From NCBI RefSeq assembly GCF_014650175.1, contig NZ_BMUL01000012.1, positions 1 through 64,000 on the forward strand: DNA of 64,000 nt, written 5' to 3'. This document shows positions 42,155 through 49,965 of the stretch, one piece after another; within the stretch, counting starts at the first letter, position 1; each line of letters begins with the position of its first letter. A program made the position numbers and the translations under genes. Below the pieces are notes generated by a model. That model was not told the DNA's origin. It did not search any database and worked only from the letters and a program-made list of their open reading frames with translations. Source of the DNA: Streptomyces termitum (lineage in GTDB: Bacteria; Actinomycetota; Actinomycetes; Streptomycetales; Streptomycetaceae).

Positions 42155-43357
42155 TCAGGGGGCGGGCTTGAGCGGCAGGAGGGCGCTGACCCGGAAGCCG
42201 CCGCCGGGGCGCGGGCCCGCGTCCAGGGTGCCGCCGACCATGCCGACCCGCTCCCGCATGCCGATCATGCCGTGGCCGCGGCCGTCGGCGCCCCCGTCCT
42301 CGTACATCTCCTGCGGGGCGCCCCGGCCGTCGTCCTCGACGAGGAGGCCGAGGCCGTCGTCGAAGTAGACGAGCCGCACGCGGGCGCCCGCGTCGGGCCC
42401 GCCGTGCTTGCGGGTGTTGGTGAGGGCCTCCTGCACGATCCGGTAGGCGGTGAGGCCGACGCCGGTGGGCAGGTCGCGCGGGGTGCCCTCGACGGTGAGG
42501 TCGACGGTGAGGCCGGCGCCCCGGACCTGCTCGACGAGTTCCGCGATCTGCTCCACGTCGGGCTGGGGCACGTATTCGCCGGCCTCCTGGTGCTCGCCGG
42601 TGCGCAGGATGCCGAGCAGGCGGCGCATCTCGGCGAGCGCCTGCCGGCCGGTGCCGGCGATGGTCTCCAGGGCCTGCTTGGCGGTCTCCGGGGAGGAGTC
42701 CATGACGTAGGCGGCACCGTCGGCCTGCACGACCATCACGGAGACGTTGTGGGCGACGACGTCGTGGAGTTCGCGGGCGATCCGGGCGCGCTCGGCGGCG
42801 ACCGCGACCTTGGCCTGGGCCTCGCGCTCCTGCTCCAGGCGGGCGGCCCGCTCCTCCAGCTGCGCGAAGTAGGCGCGGCGGGTGCGCAGGGAGTCGCCGA
42901 GGACCCAGGCGAGCGCGAACGGCACGGTCATGATCACCGTGAAGAAGACCTGGACGGGGACCGAGTTGTTGCCCTCCAGGGGCCATCTCAGCTGGGAGAG
43001 GGTGGCGGCGGAGAGGCCGCCGGCGAGGGCGAGCCGGGAGGCCCACCGGGGGCCGTCGTGGGCGGCGACGGTGAAGATGATCACGAGCATGGCGAAGTTC
43101 GCCAGGAACGGCGGGACGTCGCACGCGAGCTGGGCGAGGCCGAGGGCGACGGTGAGGAGGAGCATCTTCTCCGGCGCCCGCCGCCGCAGGGCGACGACGA
43201 GGGAGAACAGGACGGCGACCGCCCCGTAGCCGAGGGGGGCGCCCGTCATGGGGGCCCCCGACGAGATCCACAGCAGGGACATCCCGAGGAGGGCGACGGC
43301 CCAGAAGACGTCGACGCCCGTCGGGTGGCTGCGGAGGAAGTCGTAGAGGCGCTGCAC
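42155..43357 (-). CDS. DesK/NarX-type sensor histidine kinase
   Basis: 400 residues. About five hydrophobic helices fill residues 15-155 without a large outside loop, so it likely senses membrane or intramembrane signals. A coiled segment (FAQLEERAARLEQEREAQAKVAVAAER) leads to the HisKA_3 domain with ARIARELHDVVAHNVSVMVV (H198), then an ATPase domain (EALTNTRKHGG, DDGRGAP, GHGMIGMRERV). Pairs with the NarL-type regulator downstream. The GTG start is set by TACTCT (43365-43370), 7 nt upstream. Confidence 0.92.
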   Translation of the reverse strand: MQRLYDFLRSHPTGVDVFWAVALLGMSLLWISSGAPMTGAPLGYGAVAVLFSLVVALRRRAPEKMLLLTVALGLAQLACDVPPFLANFAMLVIIFTVAAHDGPRWASRLALAGGLSAATLSQLRWPLEGNNSVPVQVFFTVIMTVPFALAWVLGDSLRTRRAYFAQLEERAARLEQEREAQAKVAVAAERARIARELHDVVAHNVSVMVVQADGAAYVMDSSPETAKQALETIAGTGRQALAEMRRLLGILRTGEHQEAGEYVPQPDVEQIAELVEQVRGAGLTVDLTVEGTPRDLPTGVGLTAYRIVQEALTNTRKHGGPDAGARVRLVYFDDGLGLLVEDDGRGAPQEMYEDGGADGRGHGMIGMRERVGMVGGTLDAGPRPGGGFRVSALLPLKPAP

Positions 43358-43364
43358 GTAACCC

Positions 43365-43370
43365 AGAGTA
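43365..43370 (-). promoter_or_regulatory. -10 element, leaderless start at 43357
   Basis: TACTCT on the reverse strand, 7 nt before the GTG, with no Shine-Dalgarno. Confidence 0.6.
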
Positions 43371-43453
43371 GGGAAGGCGGGTGGGCGGGGGATCAACCGT
43401 GCGGCCGATCCTTGCCCCGGAGCTCCTACTTCCCGGGGTGGAGACTGGTGCCC

Positions 43454-44482
43454 GTGACGTATGACGCGGCGGGCGGGACGGTCCGGGAGTCCGGGGACGG
43501 GCGGGAGTGGCGGGGCTGGCGGGAGGCGACGGAGCGGGCGCTGTACGGCCCTGAGGGGTTCTTCCTGCGGCCGGAGGGGCCGGCCGGGCACTTCCGGACC
43601 TCGGTGCACGCCTCGCCGCTGTTCGCGGCGGCGGTGGCCCGGCTGCTGGTGGCGACGGCGGAGGAGCTGGGCACCGGCGAGGTCGACCTGGTGGACGTGG
43701 GCGCGGGCCGGGGCGAGCTGGTGGCCGGGGTGCTGGCGGCGGTCCCGGCGGGGCTGCGGGTGCGGGCGTACGCGGTCGAGCGGGCCGCCCGGCCGGCGGG
43801 GCTCGATCCCCGGGTGGAGTGGACCGGCCGGCTGCCCGAGGGGGTGCGCGGGCTGCTGTTCGCCAACGAGTGGCTGGACAACGTGCCGGTGGACGTCGCG
43901 GAGGCGGACGGCGACGGCACGGTGCGGTACGTGGAGGTCCGCGCGGACGGCGCGGAGCGGCTGGGGGCGCCGGTGGGGGGTGCGGACGCGGCGTGGCTGG
44001 AGCGCTGGTGGCCACTGGCGGAGCCGGGGGCTCGGGCGGAGATCGGCCGGCCCCGGGACGAGGCGTGGGCGGCGGCGGTGGGGTCGCTGGCGGCGGGCCG
44101 GGCGGTGGCGGTGGACTACGGGCACGTGCGGGGGGCCCGGCCGCCGTTCGGGACGCTGACCGGTTTCCGGGCGGGCCGCGAGGTGGCGCCGGTGCCGGAC
44201 GGCTCCGGTGACCTCACCTCCCACGTGGCGATGGACGCGTGCGCGGCGGCGGCGCACGCGCGCGCGCCGGGCGTGCTGACCGTCCAGCGGGAGGAGCTGG
44301 CCCGGCTGGGGGTGTCGGGGGCCCGGCCGCCGCTGGCGCTGGCCTCGTCGGACCCCGCCGGGTACGTGCGGGCGCTGGCCGCCGCCGGGGAGGCGGCGGA
44401 GCTGACGGCGCGCGGCGGGCTGGGGGACTTCCTGTGGCTGGTCCACCGGGTGGGCGGGGGCGCCGCGACCGCGGCCGGCTGA
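43454..44482 (+). CDS. SAM-dependent methyltransferase, MidA/NDUFAF7-like
   Basis: 342 residues. EATERALYGPEGFFL..PAGHFRTSVHASPLFAAAVARLL opens the domain, followed by the SAM-binding motif VDLVDVGAGRGELVAGVL and LLFANEWLDNVPVDVAE. RAVAVDYGHVRG and the tail AELTARGGLGDFLWLVHRVG complete the PF02636-like (MidA, NDUFAF7) pattern. In mitochondria NDUFAF7 methylates an Arg of NDUFS2, the complex I 49-kDa subunit. The next gene here encodes a bacterial homologue of that very subunit, 96 bp away on the same strand. A matching role is inferred. The start GTG 43454 is the best in-frame choice but its Shine-Dalgarno is distant. Confidence 0.82.
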   Translation: MTYDAAGGTVRESGDGREWRGWREATERALYGPEGFFLRPEGPAGHFRTSVHASPLFAAAVARLLVATAEELGTGEVDLVDVGAGRGELVAGVLAAVPAGLRVRAYAVERAARPAGLDPRVEWTGRLPEGVRGLLFANEWLDNVPVDVAEADGDGTVRYVEVRADGAERLGAPVGGADAAWLERWWPLAEPGARAEIGRPRDEAWAAAVGSLAAGRAVAVDYGHVRGARPPFGTLTGFRAGREVAPVPDGSGDLTSHVAMDACAAAAHARAPGVLTVQREELARLGVSGARPPLALASSDPAGYVRALAAAGEAAELTARGGLGDFLWLVHRVGGGAATAAG

Positions 44483-44565
44483 GCCGTCCGGGTGAGGGGC
44501 CGCGGGCGGGCGGCGGGGTTGTCCACAGGCTGGGGTCCGGCCCGTCGGCGGGCCCCGGGGCGGGG

Positions 44566-44571
44566 GATACT
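44566..44571 (+). promoter_or_regulatory. -10 element, leaderless start of the NuoD paralogue
   Basis: GATACT, 7 nt before ATG 44579, so the gene can be transcribed apart from the methyltransferase. Confidence 0.5.
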
Positions 44572-44578
44572 GTCCGGC

Positions 44579-45721
44579 ATGACGGAGACCACGGTCGGCA
44601 TCGGCGGCGCGGCGGAGAGCACCGACATGGTGCTGAACATCGGCCCGCAGCACCCCTCCACGCACGGGGTGCTCCGGCTGCGGCTGGTGCTGGACGGCGA
44701 GGTGATCCGGCACGCCGAGCCGGTCGTGGGCTACATGCACCGGGGCGCCGAGAAGCTGTTCGAGGCACGGGACTACCGGCAGATCGTGATGCTGGCCAAC
44801 CGGCACGACTGGCTGTCGGCGTTCTCGAACGAGCTCGGCGTGGTGATGGCCGTGGAGCGGATGCTCGGCATGGAGGTGCCGGAGCGGGCGGTGTGGACGC
44901 GGACGCTGCTCGCGGAGCTGAACCGGGTCCTGAACCACCTGATGTTCCTGGGCTCGTACCCGCTGGAGCTGGGCGGGATCACGCCGGTCTTCCACGCCTT
45001 CCGGGAGCGCGAGGAGCTCCAGGCGGTGATGGAGGAGGTCTCCGGCGGCCGGATGCACTACATGTTCAACCGGGTCGGCGGTCTCAAGGAGGACCTGCCG
45101 GCGGGGTGGACGGGCCGGGTGCGGCAGGCGGTGGCGTCGGTGCGGTCGCGGATGGACGTGTACGACCGGCTGGTCCTCGGCAACGAGATCTTCCGGGGCC
45201 GTACGCGCGGGATCGGCGTGCTGGACCGGGAGACCGTGCACGCCTTCGGGGTGTCGGGGCCGATCGCCCGCGCCTCCGGCGTCGACTTCGACCTGCGGCG
45301 CGACGAGCCGTACCTGGCGTACGGGGAGCTCCGGGACGTGCTGCGGGTGGTGGTCCGCGAGGACGGCGACTGCCTGGCCCGCTTCGAGTGCCTGCTGGAG
45401 CAGACGCACAACGCGCTGGAGCTGGCGGACGCCTGTCTGGACCGGATGGAGGAGCTGCCCCGGGGGCCGGTGAACCAGCGGCTGCCGAAGGTGCTGAAGG
45501 CCCCGGAGGGCCACACGTACGCCTGGACGGAGAACCCGCTCGGGCTGAACGGCTACTACCTGGTGTCGAAGGGCGAGAAGACGCCCTACCGGCTGAAGCT
45601 GCGCTCGGCCTCGTACAACAACATCCAGGCGCTGGTGGAGCTGCTGCCGGGGACGCTGGTCGCGGACATGGTCGCGATCCTGGGGTCGTTCTTCTTCGTC
45701 GTCGGCGACATCGACAAGTGA
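44579..45721 (+). CDS. nuoD: NuoD-like paralogue (NADH-quinone oxidoreductase subunit D family)
   Basis: 380 residues, complete but shorter than the NuoD of a full complex I. Conserved parts are LNIGPQHPSTHGVLRL (H25, H29) and GYMHRGAEKL with R55, the position methylated in mammalian NDUFS2. Others are GGITPVFHAFREREEL and GGLKEDLPAGWT. At the quinone site the family's invariant Tyr (T. thermophilus Nqo4 Y87, context PRMDY) is W78 here (NRHDWLS). No other nuo gene is near, so it is an orphan paralogue, equivalent to the second NuoD known in Streptomyces. It may be a specialised or non-redox subunit. Confidence 0.9.
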   Translation: MTETTVGIGGAAESTDMVLNIGPQHPSTHGVLRLRLVLDGEVIRHAEPVVGYMHRGAEKLFEARDYRQIVMLANRHDWLSAFSNELGVVMAVERMLGMEVPERAVWTRTLLAELNRVLNHLMFLGSYPLELGGITPVFHAFREREELQAVMEEVSGGRMHYMFNRVGGLKEDLPAGWTGRVRQAVASVRSRMDVYDRLVLGNEIFRGRTRGIGVLDRETVHAFGVSGPIARASGVDFDLRRDEPYLAYGELRDVLRVVVREDGDCLARFECLLEQTHNALELADACLDRMEELPRGPVNQRLPKVLKAPEGHTYAWTENPLGLNGYYLVSKGEKTPYRLKLRSASYNNIQALVELLPGTLVADMVAILGSFFFVVGDIDK

Positions 45722-45731
45722 GCCGGGCCGC

Positions 45732-46217
45732 TCAGGGGCGGCGCATGAGCACGTAGGCGCGGTCGTCGCCGTCGGGGCGGCGGCGGTCGGCGACCGTCCA
45801 GCCCCAGCGGGCGTAGCGGCCGGTGAGTTCCGGCACGTCGAGGGTCATCAGGAAGGCGGGCCCGGCGGGGGCGGCGGCCAGCAGCGCGTCGTGGAGGGCA
45901 CGGCCGAGGCCGCGGCCCTGGTGGGCGGGGACGACGGCGAGCTCGGCCAGTTCGAAGGCGGGGCCGGCGCCGGAGAGGGCGGTGTCGGTCCAGCCGGCGG
46001 CGAGGCCGCGCAGGGCGCCGTCGGGGCCGAGGGCGGCCACCGCGCGGAAGTCCGCGCGGCGGGCCGCGGAGGCGACGAGCCGGTCGGCGGTCCGTACGGC
46101 GCCGCGCGGCGGGTCGTGCCAGGGGGCGCCGCCGAACGCCTGGGCGCACAGGGCGATCAGCTCGTCGCGGCGGCCGGGCACCTCCTCGCGGGGGAGGGGG
46201 GCGGTGCGGGCGGTCAC
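45732..46217 (-). CDS. GNAT-family N-acetyltransferase
   Basis: 161 residues. The acetyl-CoA site is LAELAVVPAHQGRGLGRALHDALLAAA (Q/RxxGxG/A), with FLMTLDVPELTGRYARWGWTV as the following strand and helix. The substrate is unknown. The GTG start overlaps the stop of the upstream coiled-coil membrane gene (GTGA, 46214-46217), so the two are co-translated. It converges on the NuoD paralogue with a 10-bp gap. Confidence 0.88.
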   Translation of the reverse strand: MTARTAPLPREEVPGRRDELIALCAQAFGGAPWHDPPRGAVRTADRLVASAARRADFRAVAALGPDGALRGLAAGWTDTALSGAGPAFELAELAVVPAHQGRGLGRALHDALLAAAPAGPAFLMTLDVPELTGRYARWGWTVADRRRPDGDDRAYVLMRRP

Positions 46218-47278
46218 TGGTTGACGGCGCCGCGCAGCTCGGCCACGTCGAGCTGCTCCGTCTCGTCGTGCGCGGTGAGGTCGATGACCTGGCCGATGGC
46301 GCCGGGCGCGGTCGGCGGGCGGACCGGGGCGGGGGCCGGGACCGGTGTGAGCGGGAGGGCCGCCGCGCGGGCCTCCTCCAGGGCCTCCTGGCCCACCACG
46401 TCGGCGAGGTCGGTGTCCTCGACGGCCTCGATGGCGGTCTTCTGGGTGCCGAAGAAGTCGAAGCCGCCCTCGGTGCGGGCGACCCGGCGGGCCGTGTACG
46501 GGACGATCGCGTGGGCGACCGGGACGGCCGGGGTCCGGTCCGGGGCGGCGGGGGCCGCCGGGGGCAGGGCCTTGGCGGGGGCGGCCGGGGGCAGGGCGGC
46601 CGGGGCCTCCGGGCGGGTGTGCTGCTCGGCGGCGTGCCGGCCGCGCGGCTCCTCGCTCTCGGCGGCGCGCTCGGCGAGGTCGCGGGCGCGGGCGGCCTCG
46701 GCGGTGCGGCGGGCCTTCTGGGCGGCGGCGTTGCGGGCGAGGTCCCGCAGGGCCCCGGCGGCGCGCCGGTACGCCTCCGGGGTGGGCGCGGTGCCGGCGG
46801 CGGTCAGCTCCCGAGGGGCCTCGGCGGCGTTGCGGGCGAGGAGGCGGGTCTCCTCCAGAGCGCCGGCGCGCTCGGTCTCGGCGGTGGCGTAGCGGCGGAG
46901 CAGGTCGGCGTGCTCGCCGCGCAGGGCGGCGAGTTCGACGCGCTTGGCGCGGAGCTTGGCGTCGAGGCGGATGCGCAGGGCGCGGGACTCCTCCAGGTCC
47001 GCCTCCAGTTCGGCGAGGCGCTCCTCGGCCTTCCACTGGTCGGCGGTGCGGGCCCGGGACAGTTCGGCGACCTGGCGGCCGGCGCTGCGGTCCCAGCCGC
47101 GCATGAGGACGGCGCCGGTGACGGCGGCGGCCGCCGCCGCGGTGGCGAGCAGCCGGACGACCACGAGTTCCCCGGGCAGCCAGGCGGCCGCGGCGCAGAC
47201 GGCCGCGGCCCCGGCGACCGCGGAGGGCGGCATCAGTTTGTGCAGAGGCGGGGAATGGCGGTGGCGTCCACGTGGCAT
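46214..47278 (-). CDS. Membrane protein with long coiled coil
   Basis: 354 residues. Two adjacent hydrophobic helices (about 18-37 and 40-60) form an N-terminal hairpin. Residues about 65-150 are coiled coil (RTADQWKAEERLAELEADLEESRALRIRLDAKLRAKRVELAAL..). An Ala/Arg-rich and Pro/Ala-rich part follows, then a conserved-looking block (GGFDFFGTQKTAIEAVEDTDLADVVGQEALEEARAA). No enzymatic motif. It may be a scaffold or cell-division-type protein; this is a guess from shape. The leaderless -10 TAAATT (47286-47291) is 7 nt before the ATG. Co-translated with the acetyltransferase. Confidence 0.8.
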   Translation of the reverse strand: MPRGRHRHSPPLHKLMPPSAVAGAAAVCAAAAWLPGELVVVRLLATAAAAAAVTGAVLMRGWDRSAGRQVAELSRARTADQWKAEERLAELEADLEESRALRIRLDAKLRAKRVELAALRGEHADLLRRYATAETERAGALEETRLLARNAAEAPRELTAAGTAPTPEAYRRAAGALRDLARNAAAQKARRTAEAARARDLAERAAESEEPRGRHAAEQHTRPEAPAALPPAAPAKALPPAAPAAPDRTPAVPVAHAIVPYTARRVARTEGGFDFFGTQKTAIEAVEDTDLADVVGQEALEEARAAALPLTPVPAPAPVRPPTAPGAIGQVIDLTAHDETEQLDVAELRGAVNQ

Positions 47279-47285
47279 GGCCTGA

Positions 47286-47291
47286 AATTTA
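47286..47291 (-). promoter_or_regulatory. -10 element, leaderless start at 47278
   Basis: TAAATT on the reverse strand, 7 nt before the ATG. Confidence 0.6.
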
Positions 47292-47408
47292 CCGTGCGTA
47301 GGGAGGGCGTGGGAGGTCGGCCCGGTAATCTCTTGGCCACTTCTCGACGCCGGAATCGGAGAGACCGCGTTCCGCTTCCGTTTCGGGCCGACTTCCCCAC
47401 TTCGGCGG

Positions 47409-48383
47409 CTACTTGCCGACCAGCCCCTTCTCCTTCAGATAGGCGGCGGCGACGTCCTCGGGCTTCGCCCGCTCGGCGTCCACCTTGCGGTTGAGTTCGG
47501 CGAGATCCGCCGTGGTCAGCACCTTGGTGATCTTGTCGAGGGCGGTGGCGACGGCGGGGTCCCCGGCGTCCTTCGCGTTCAGCACCGGCAGCACGTTGTC
47601 GGCGTTCTGGAGCTTCTTGTCGTCGGTCAGGAAGACCAGGCCGAAGGAGTCCACCGTGGCGTCCGTCGTGGTGGTCAGGACCAGCTGGTCCACCCCGTCC
47701 TTGACGGCCTGCTTGGCCTGCGGGGTGCCGACGCCCTTGGGGTCGATCCCCGCCACGTCGATGCCGTACACCTTCTTCAGGCCGGGCGCGCAGAAGGGGC
47801 GGACCGCGCATTCGTCACCGGCCGCGATCTTCACCTTCAGCTTCGCCGCGCCGAGATCGGAAAGGGTCGCCAGCTTGTTCTCGGCGGCGAATTCCTTCGA
47901 GACCGCGAAGGCGTTCTGGTCGACGGCCTCCCCGGCGTCCAGGACCTTCAGTCCGCGCGGTTCCGCGAGCGCGCGCAGCGCGTCGACGGTGGCCTTCGCG
48001 TCACCGGAGGCGACCGGCTTCTCCTCCGGCGCCTTCGGACCGTTCGCCTTGGCGTTGAGGAATTCCGCGAGCGTCGCCGCGTATTCCGGCACGACGTCGA
48101 TCTCGCCCTTCTCCAGCGAGGGTTCGTAGAGTTCCCGGTTCTTCACCGTGGTGACCGAGACCGAGTAGCCCGCGTCGCGCAGCGCCAGCGCGTACAGCTC
48201 GGCGAGCACCTTCGACTCGGTGAACGCCGCCGCGCCCACCACGAGCGGGCCCTTGCCGCCGCCGGAGGGGCCGGACGCCTTCTCCCTGCCCTGCTCCAGG
48301 CTGTCGCCGCCGCAGGCGGCGAGCGAGACGGCCAGTGCGGCGGCGCCCAGCAGCGCGCCCGTGGCGCGCGAGATCCTGTTCAC
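47409..48383 (-). CDS. Glycine betaine/choline-type ABC transporter substrate-binding lipoprotein
   Basis: 324 residues. A signal peptide ends in the lipobox SLAAC (C24). The OpuAC/OsmX fold shows LVVGAAAFTESKVLAELYALALRDAGYSV, EIDVVPEYAATLAEFLN and DGVDQLVLTTTTDATVDSFGLVFLTDDKKLQNADNVLP. It delivers an osmoprotectant, probably glycine betaine, choline or carnitine, to the two permeases encoded upstream. The GTG start has AAGGA 8 nt upstream. Last gene of the permease-permease-binding protein unit. Confidence 0.92.
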   Translation of the reverse strand: MNRISRATGALLGAAALAVSLAACGGDSLEQGREKASGPSGGGKGPLVVGAAAFTESKVLAELYALALRDAGYSVSVTTVKNRELYEPSLEKGEIDVVPEYAATLAEFLNAKANGPKAPEEKPVASGDAKATVDALRALAEPRGLKVLDAGEAVDQNAFAVSKEFAAENKLATLSDLGAAKLKVKIAAGDECAVRPFCAPGLKKVYGIDVAGIDPKGVGTPQAKQAVKDGVDQLVLTTTTDATVDSFGLVFLTDDKKLQNADNVLPVLNAKDAGDPAVATALDKITKVLTTADLAELNRKVDAERAKPEDVAAAYLKEKGLVGK

Positions 48384-48447
48384 GAGTTCCGTCCTTCGCT
48401 TTCGGTTGCGGCTTGTCCACGCCGGGCCCCCGGCGGCCCGGTCCGTC

Positions 48448-49125
48448 TCAGGTCCTCGGCGGCCGGGGCACGAGGAGCCGGTCCAGGAGCACGAGCAGGC
48501 CCTCCACCAGCAGCGCGAGCAGCGCCACCAGGACGGCGCCCGCCACCACCTGGGCGGTGTCGTACAGCGCGAAGCCGGCGGTGATGATCCGGCCGAGGCC
48601 GCCCTGTCCGGCCAGCGCGGCGATGGTCGCGGTGGCGACCACCTGGACGGCGGCCGACCGGATGCCGGCCGTCACCACCGGCGCCGCCAGCGGGAGTTCG
48701 ACCCGCCGGAAGACCTGGCCGCCGGTCATGCCCATGCCCCGGGACGCCCGGACGGCCGCCCGGTCCACCTCGCGCACGCCCACGTACGCGTTGGTGAGCA
48801 GCGGCGGCACGGCGAACAGCACCAGGGCGGTCACCGTCGGCACGTATCCCGCGTTCCGCAGCGGGGAGACCATGAAGAGGGCGAGGACGGCGAAGACCGG
48901 GACCGCCCGCCCCACGTTCGACACGTTGACCGCCAGCGCGCCGCCGCGCCCCAGGTGGCCGAGCCACAGGCCCAGCGGCAGGGCGAGCGCCCCGGCGATC
49001 AGCAGCGCCAGCCCGCTCACGTACGCGTGCTCGGCGAGGCGCGCGCCGATCCCCTCGGCGCCGGTCCAGTGCGCGCCGGTGGTCAGCCAGGTCCAGGCGT
49101 CCGCCACGACCCCCATCTCACGCAC
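48448..49125 (-). CDS. ABC transporter permease (osmoprotectant type), second
   Basis: 225 residues with about five to six helices. The ATPase-contact loop is VRASRGMGMTGGQVFRRVELPLAAPVVTAGIRSA (EAA motif), followed by IAALAGQGGLGRIITAGF, typical of OpuCB/OpuCD-like permeases. Overlaps the preceding permease gene by 8 bp, so the two should form a heterodimer. The ATPase is on the divergent forward transcript. Confidence 0.92.
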   Translation of the reverse strand: MREMGVVADAWTWLTTGAHWTGAEGIGARLAEHAYVSGLALLIAGALALPLGLWLGHLGRGGALAVNVSNVGRAVPVFAVLALFMVSPLRNAGYVPTVTALVLFAVPPLLTNAYVGVREVDRAAVRASRGMGMTGGQVFRRVELPLAAPVVTAGIRSAAVQVVATATIAALAGQGGLGRIITAGFALYDTAQVVAGAVLVALLALLVEGLLVLLDRLLVPRPPRT

Positions 49126-49804
49126 CTCCCGGGGCGCCGCGGTGCCGGGCCCAGGGCGTGAGGAGCCGCTGGGCGCCCAGGAGCAGCAGGTCGGCGACGA
49201 CGGCGAGGAGGACGCAGAGCACCGAGGCGGCGAGCACCTGCGCCTTGAAGAAGGTGGGCAGGGCGTCCTCGATCAGGTTGCCGAGGCCGCCGCGGCCGAC
49301 GACCGAGCCGATGGTGGTGAGCGCGACCGTGGAGACGGTCGCCATCCGGACGCCGGCCATCAGGACCGGCAGGGCGAGCGGCAGTTCGACCCGCCAGAGG
49401 AGCTGCCCGCGGCTGTAGCCGAGGCCGCGGGCGGCCTCCCGGGTCTCCGCCGGGACGGCTTCGAGGCCGGCCAGCGCGTTGCGGACCAGGATGGTCAGCG
49501 CGTACAGCACCAGACCGGTGACGACGAGCGCCGAGGAGAGCCCGAAGACCGGCAGCAGCAGCGAGAACATCGCGAGCGACGGCACCGTGTAGAGCAGGGT
49601 GGTGAGGCCGAGGACCGGGGCGGCGAGCCGGGGCCGGGCCCGGACCAGGAGCGCCAGCGGCACGGCCACCAGCAGGGCGATCGCCACCGAGGCGGCGGTG
49701 ATGCCGACGTGCTGCACCAGGGCGTCGGTCAGCTCGCCGCGCCGGGTGCGCAGGTACTCCCCGCAGATCCAGTCGTTGGCGACCAGGCAGTTCGACGGGC
49801 TCAT
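49118..49804 (-). CDS. ABC transporter permease (osmoprotectant type), first
   Basis: 228 residues, about six helices. The EAA loop is VPAETREAARGLGYSRGQLLWRVELPLALPVLMAGVRMA, with STVALTTIGSVVGRGGLGNLIEDAL after it. The N-terminus begins MSPSNCLVANDWICGEYLRTRR, a periplasmic-type leader segment usual for these proteins. GGAGG lies 7 nt before the ATG. First gene of the reverse-strand transporter unit, divergent from the ATPase. Confidence 0.92.
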   Translation of the reverse strand: MSPSNCLVANDWICGEYLRTRRGELTDALVQHVGITAASVAIALLVAVPLALLVRARPRLAAPVLGLTTLLYTVPSLAMFSLLLPVFGLSSALVVTGLVLYALTILVRNALAGLEAVPAETREAARGLGYSRGQLLWRVELPLALPVLMAGVRMATVSTVALTTIGSVVGRGGLGNLIEDALPTFFKAQVLAASVLCVLLAVVADLLLLGAQRLLTPWARHRGAPGGA

Positions 49805-49965
49805 TTCCGGACCTCCCCCAGGTCGCCGCCGCTAGAACGTGTGTATGGCGACCCTAGCCGCCGCCACCGACAGAGGAGGCGATCCGGAGCCCGTACCGCC
49901 GTTCCGCCACGTCCCCGCAACGCGGTCTTCACACATGGCGGATGACGGGGGGCCAGAATGGATCC

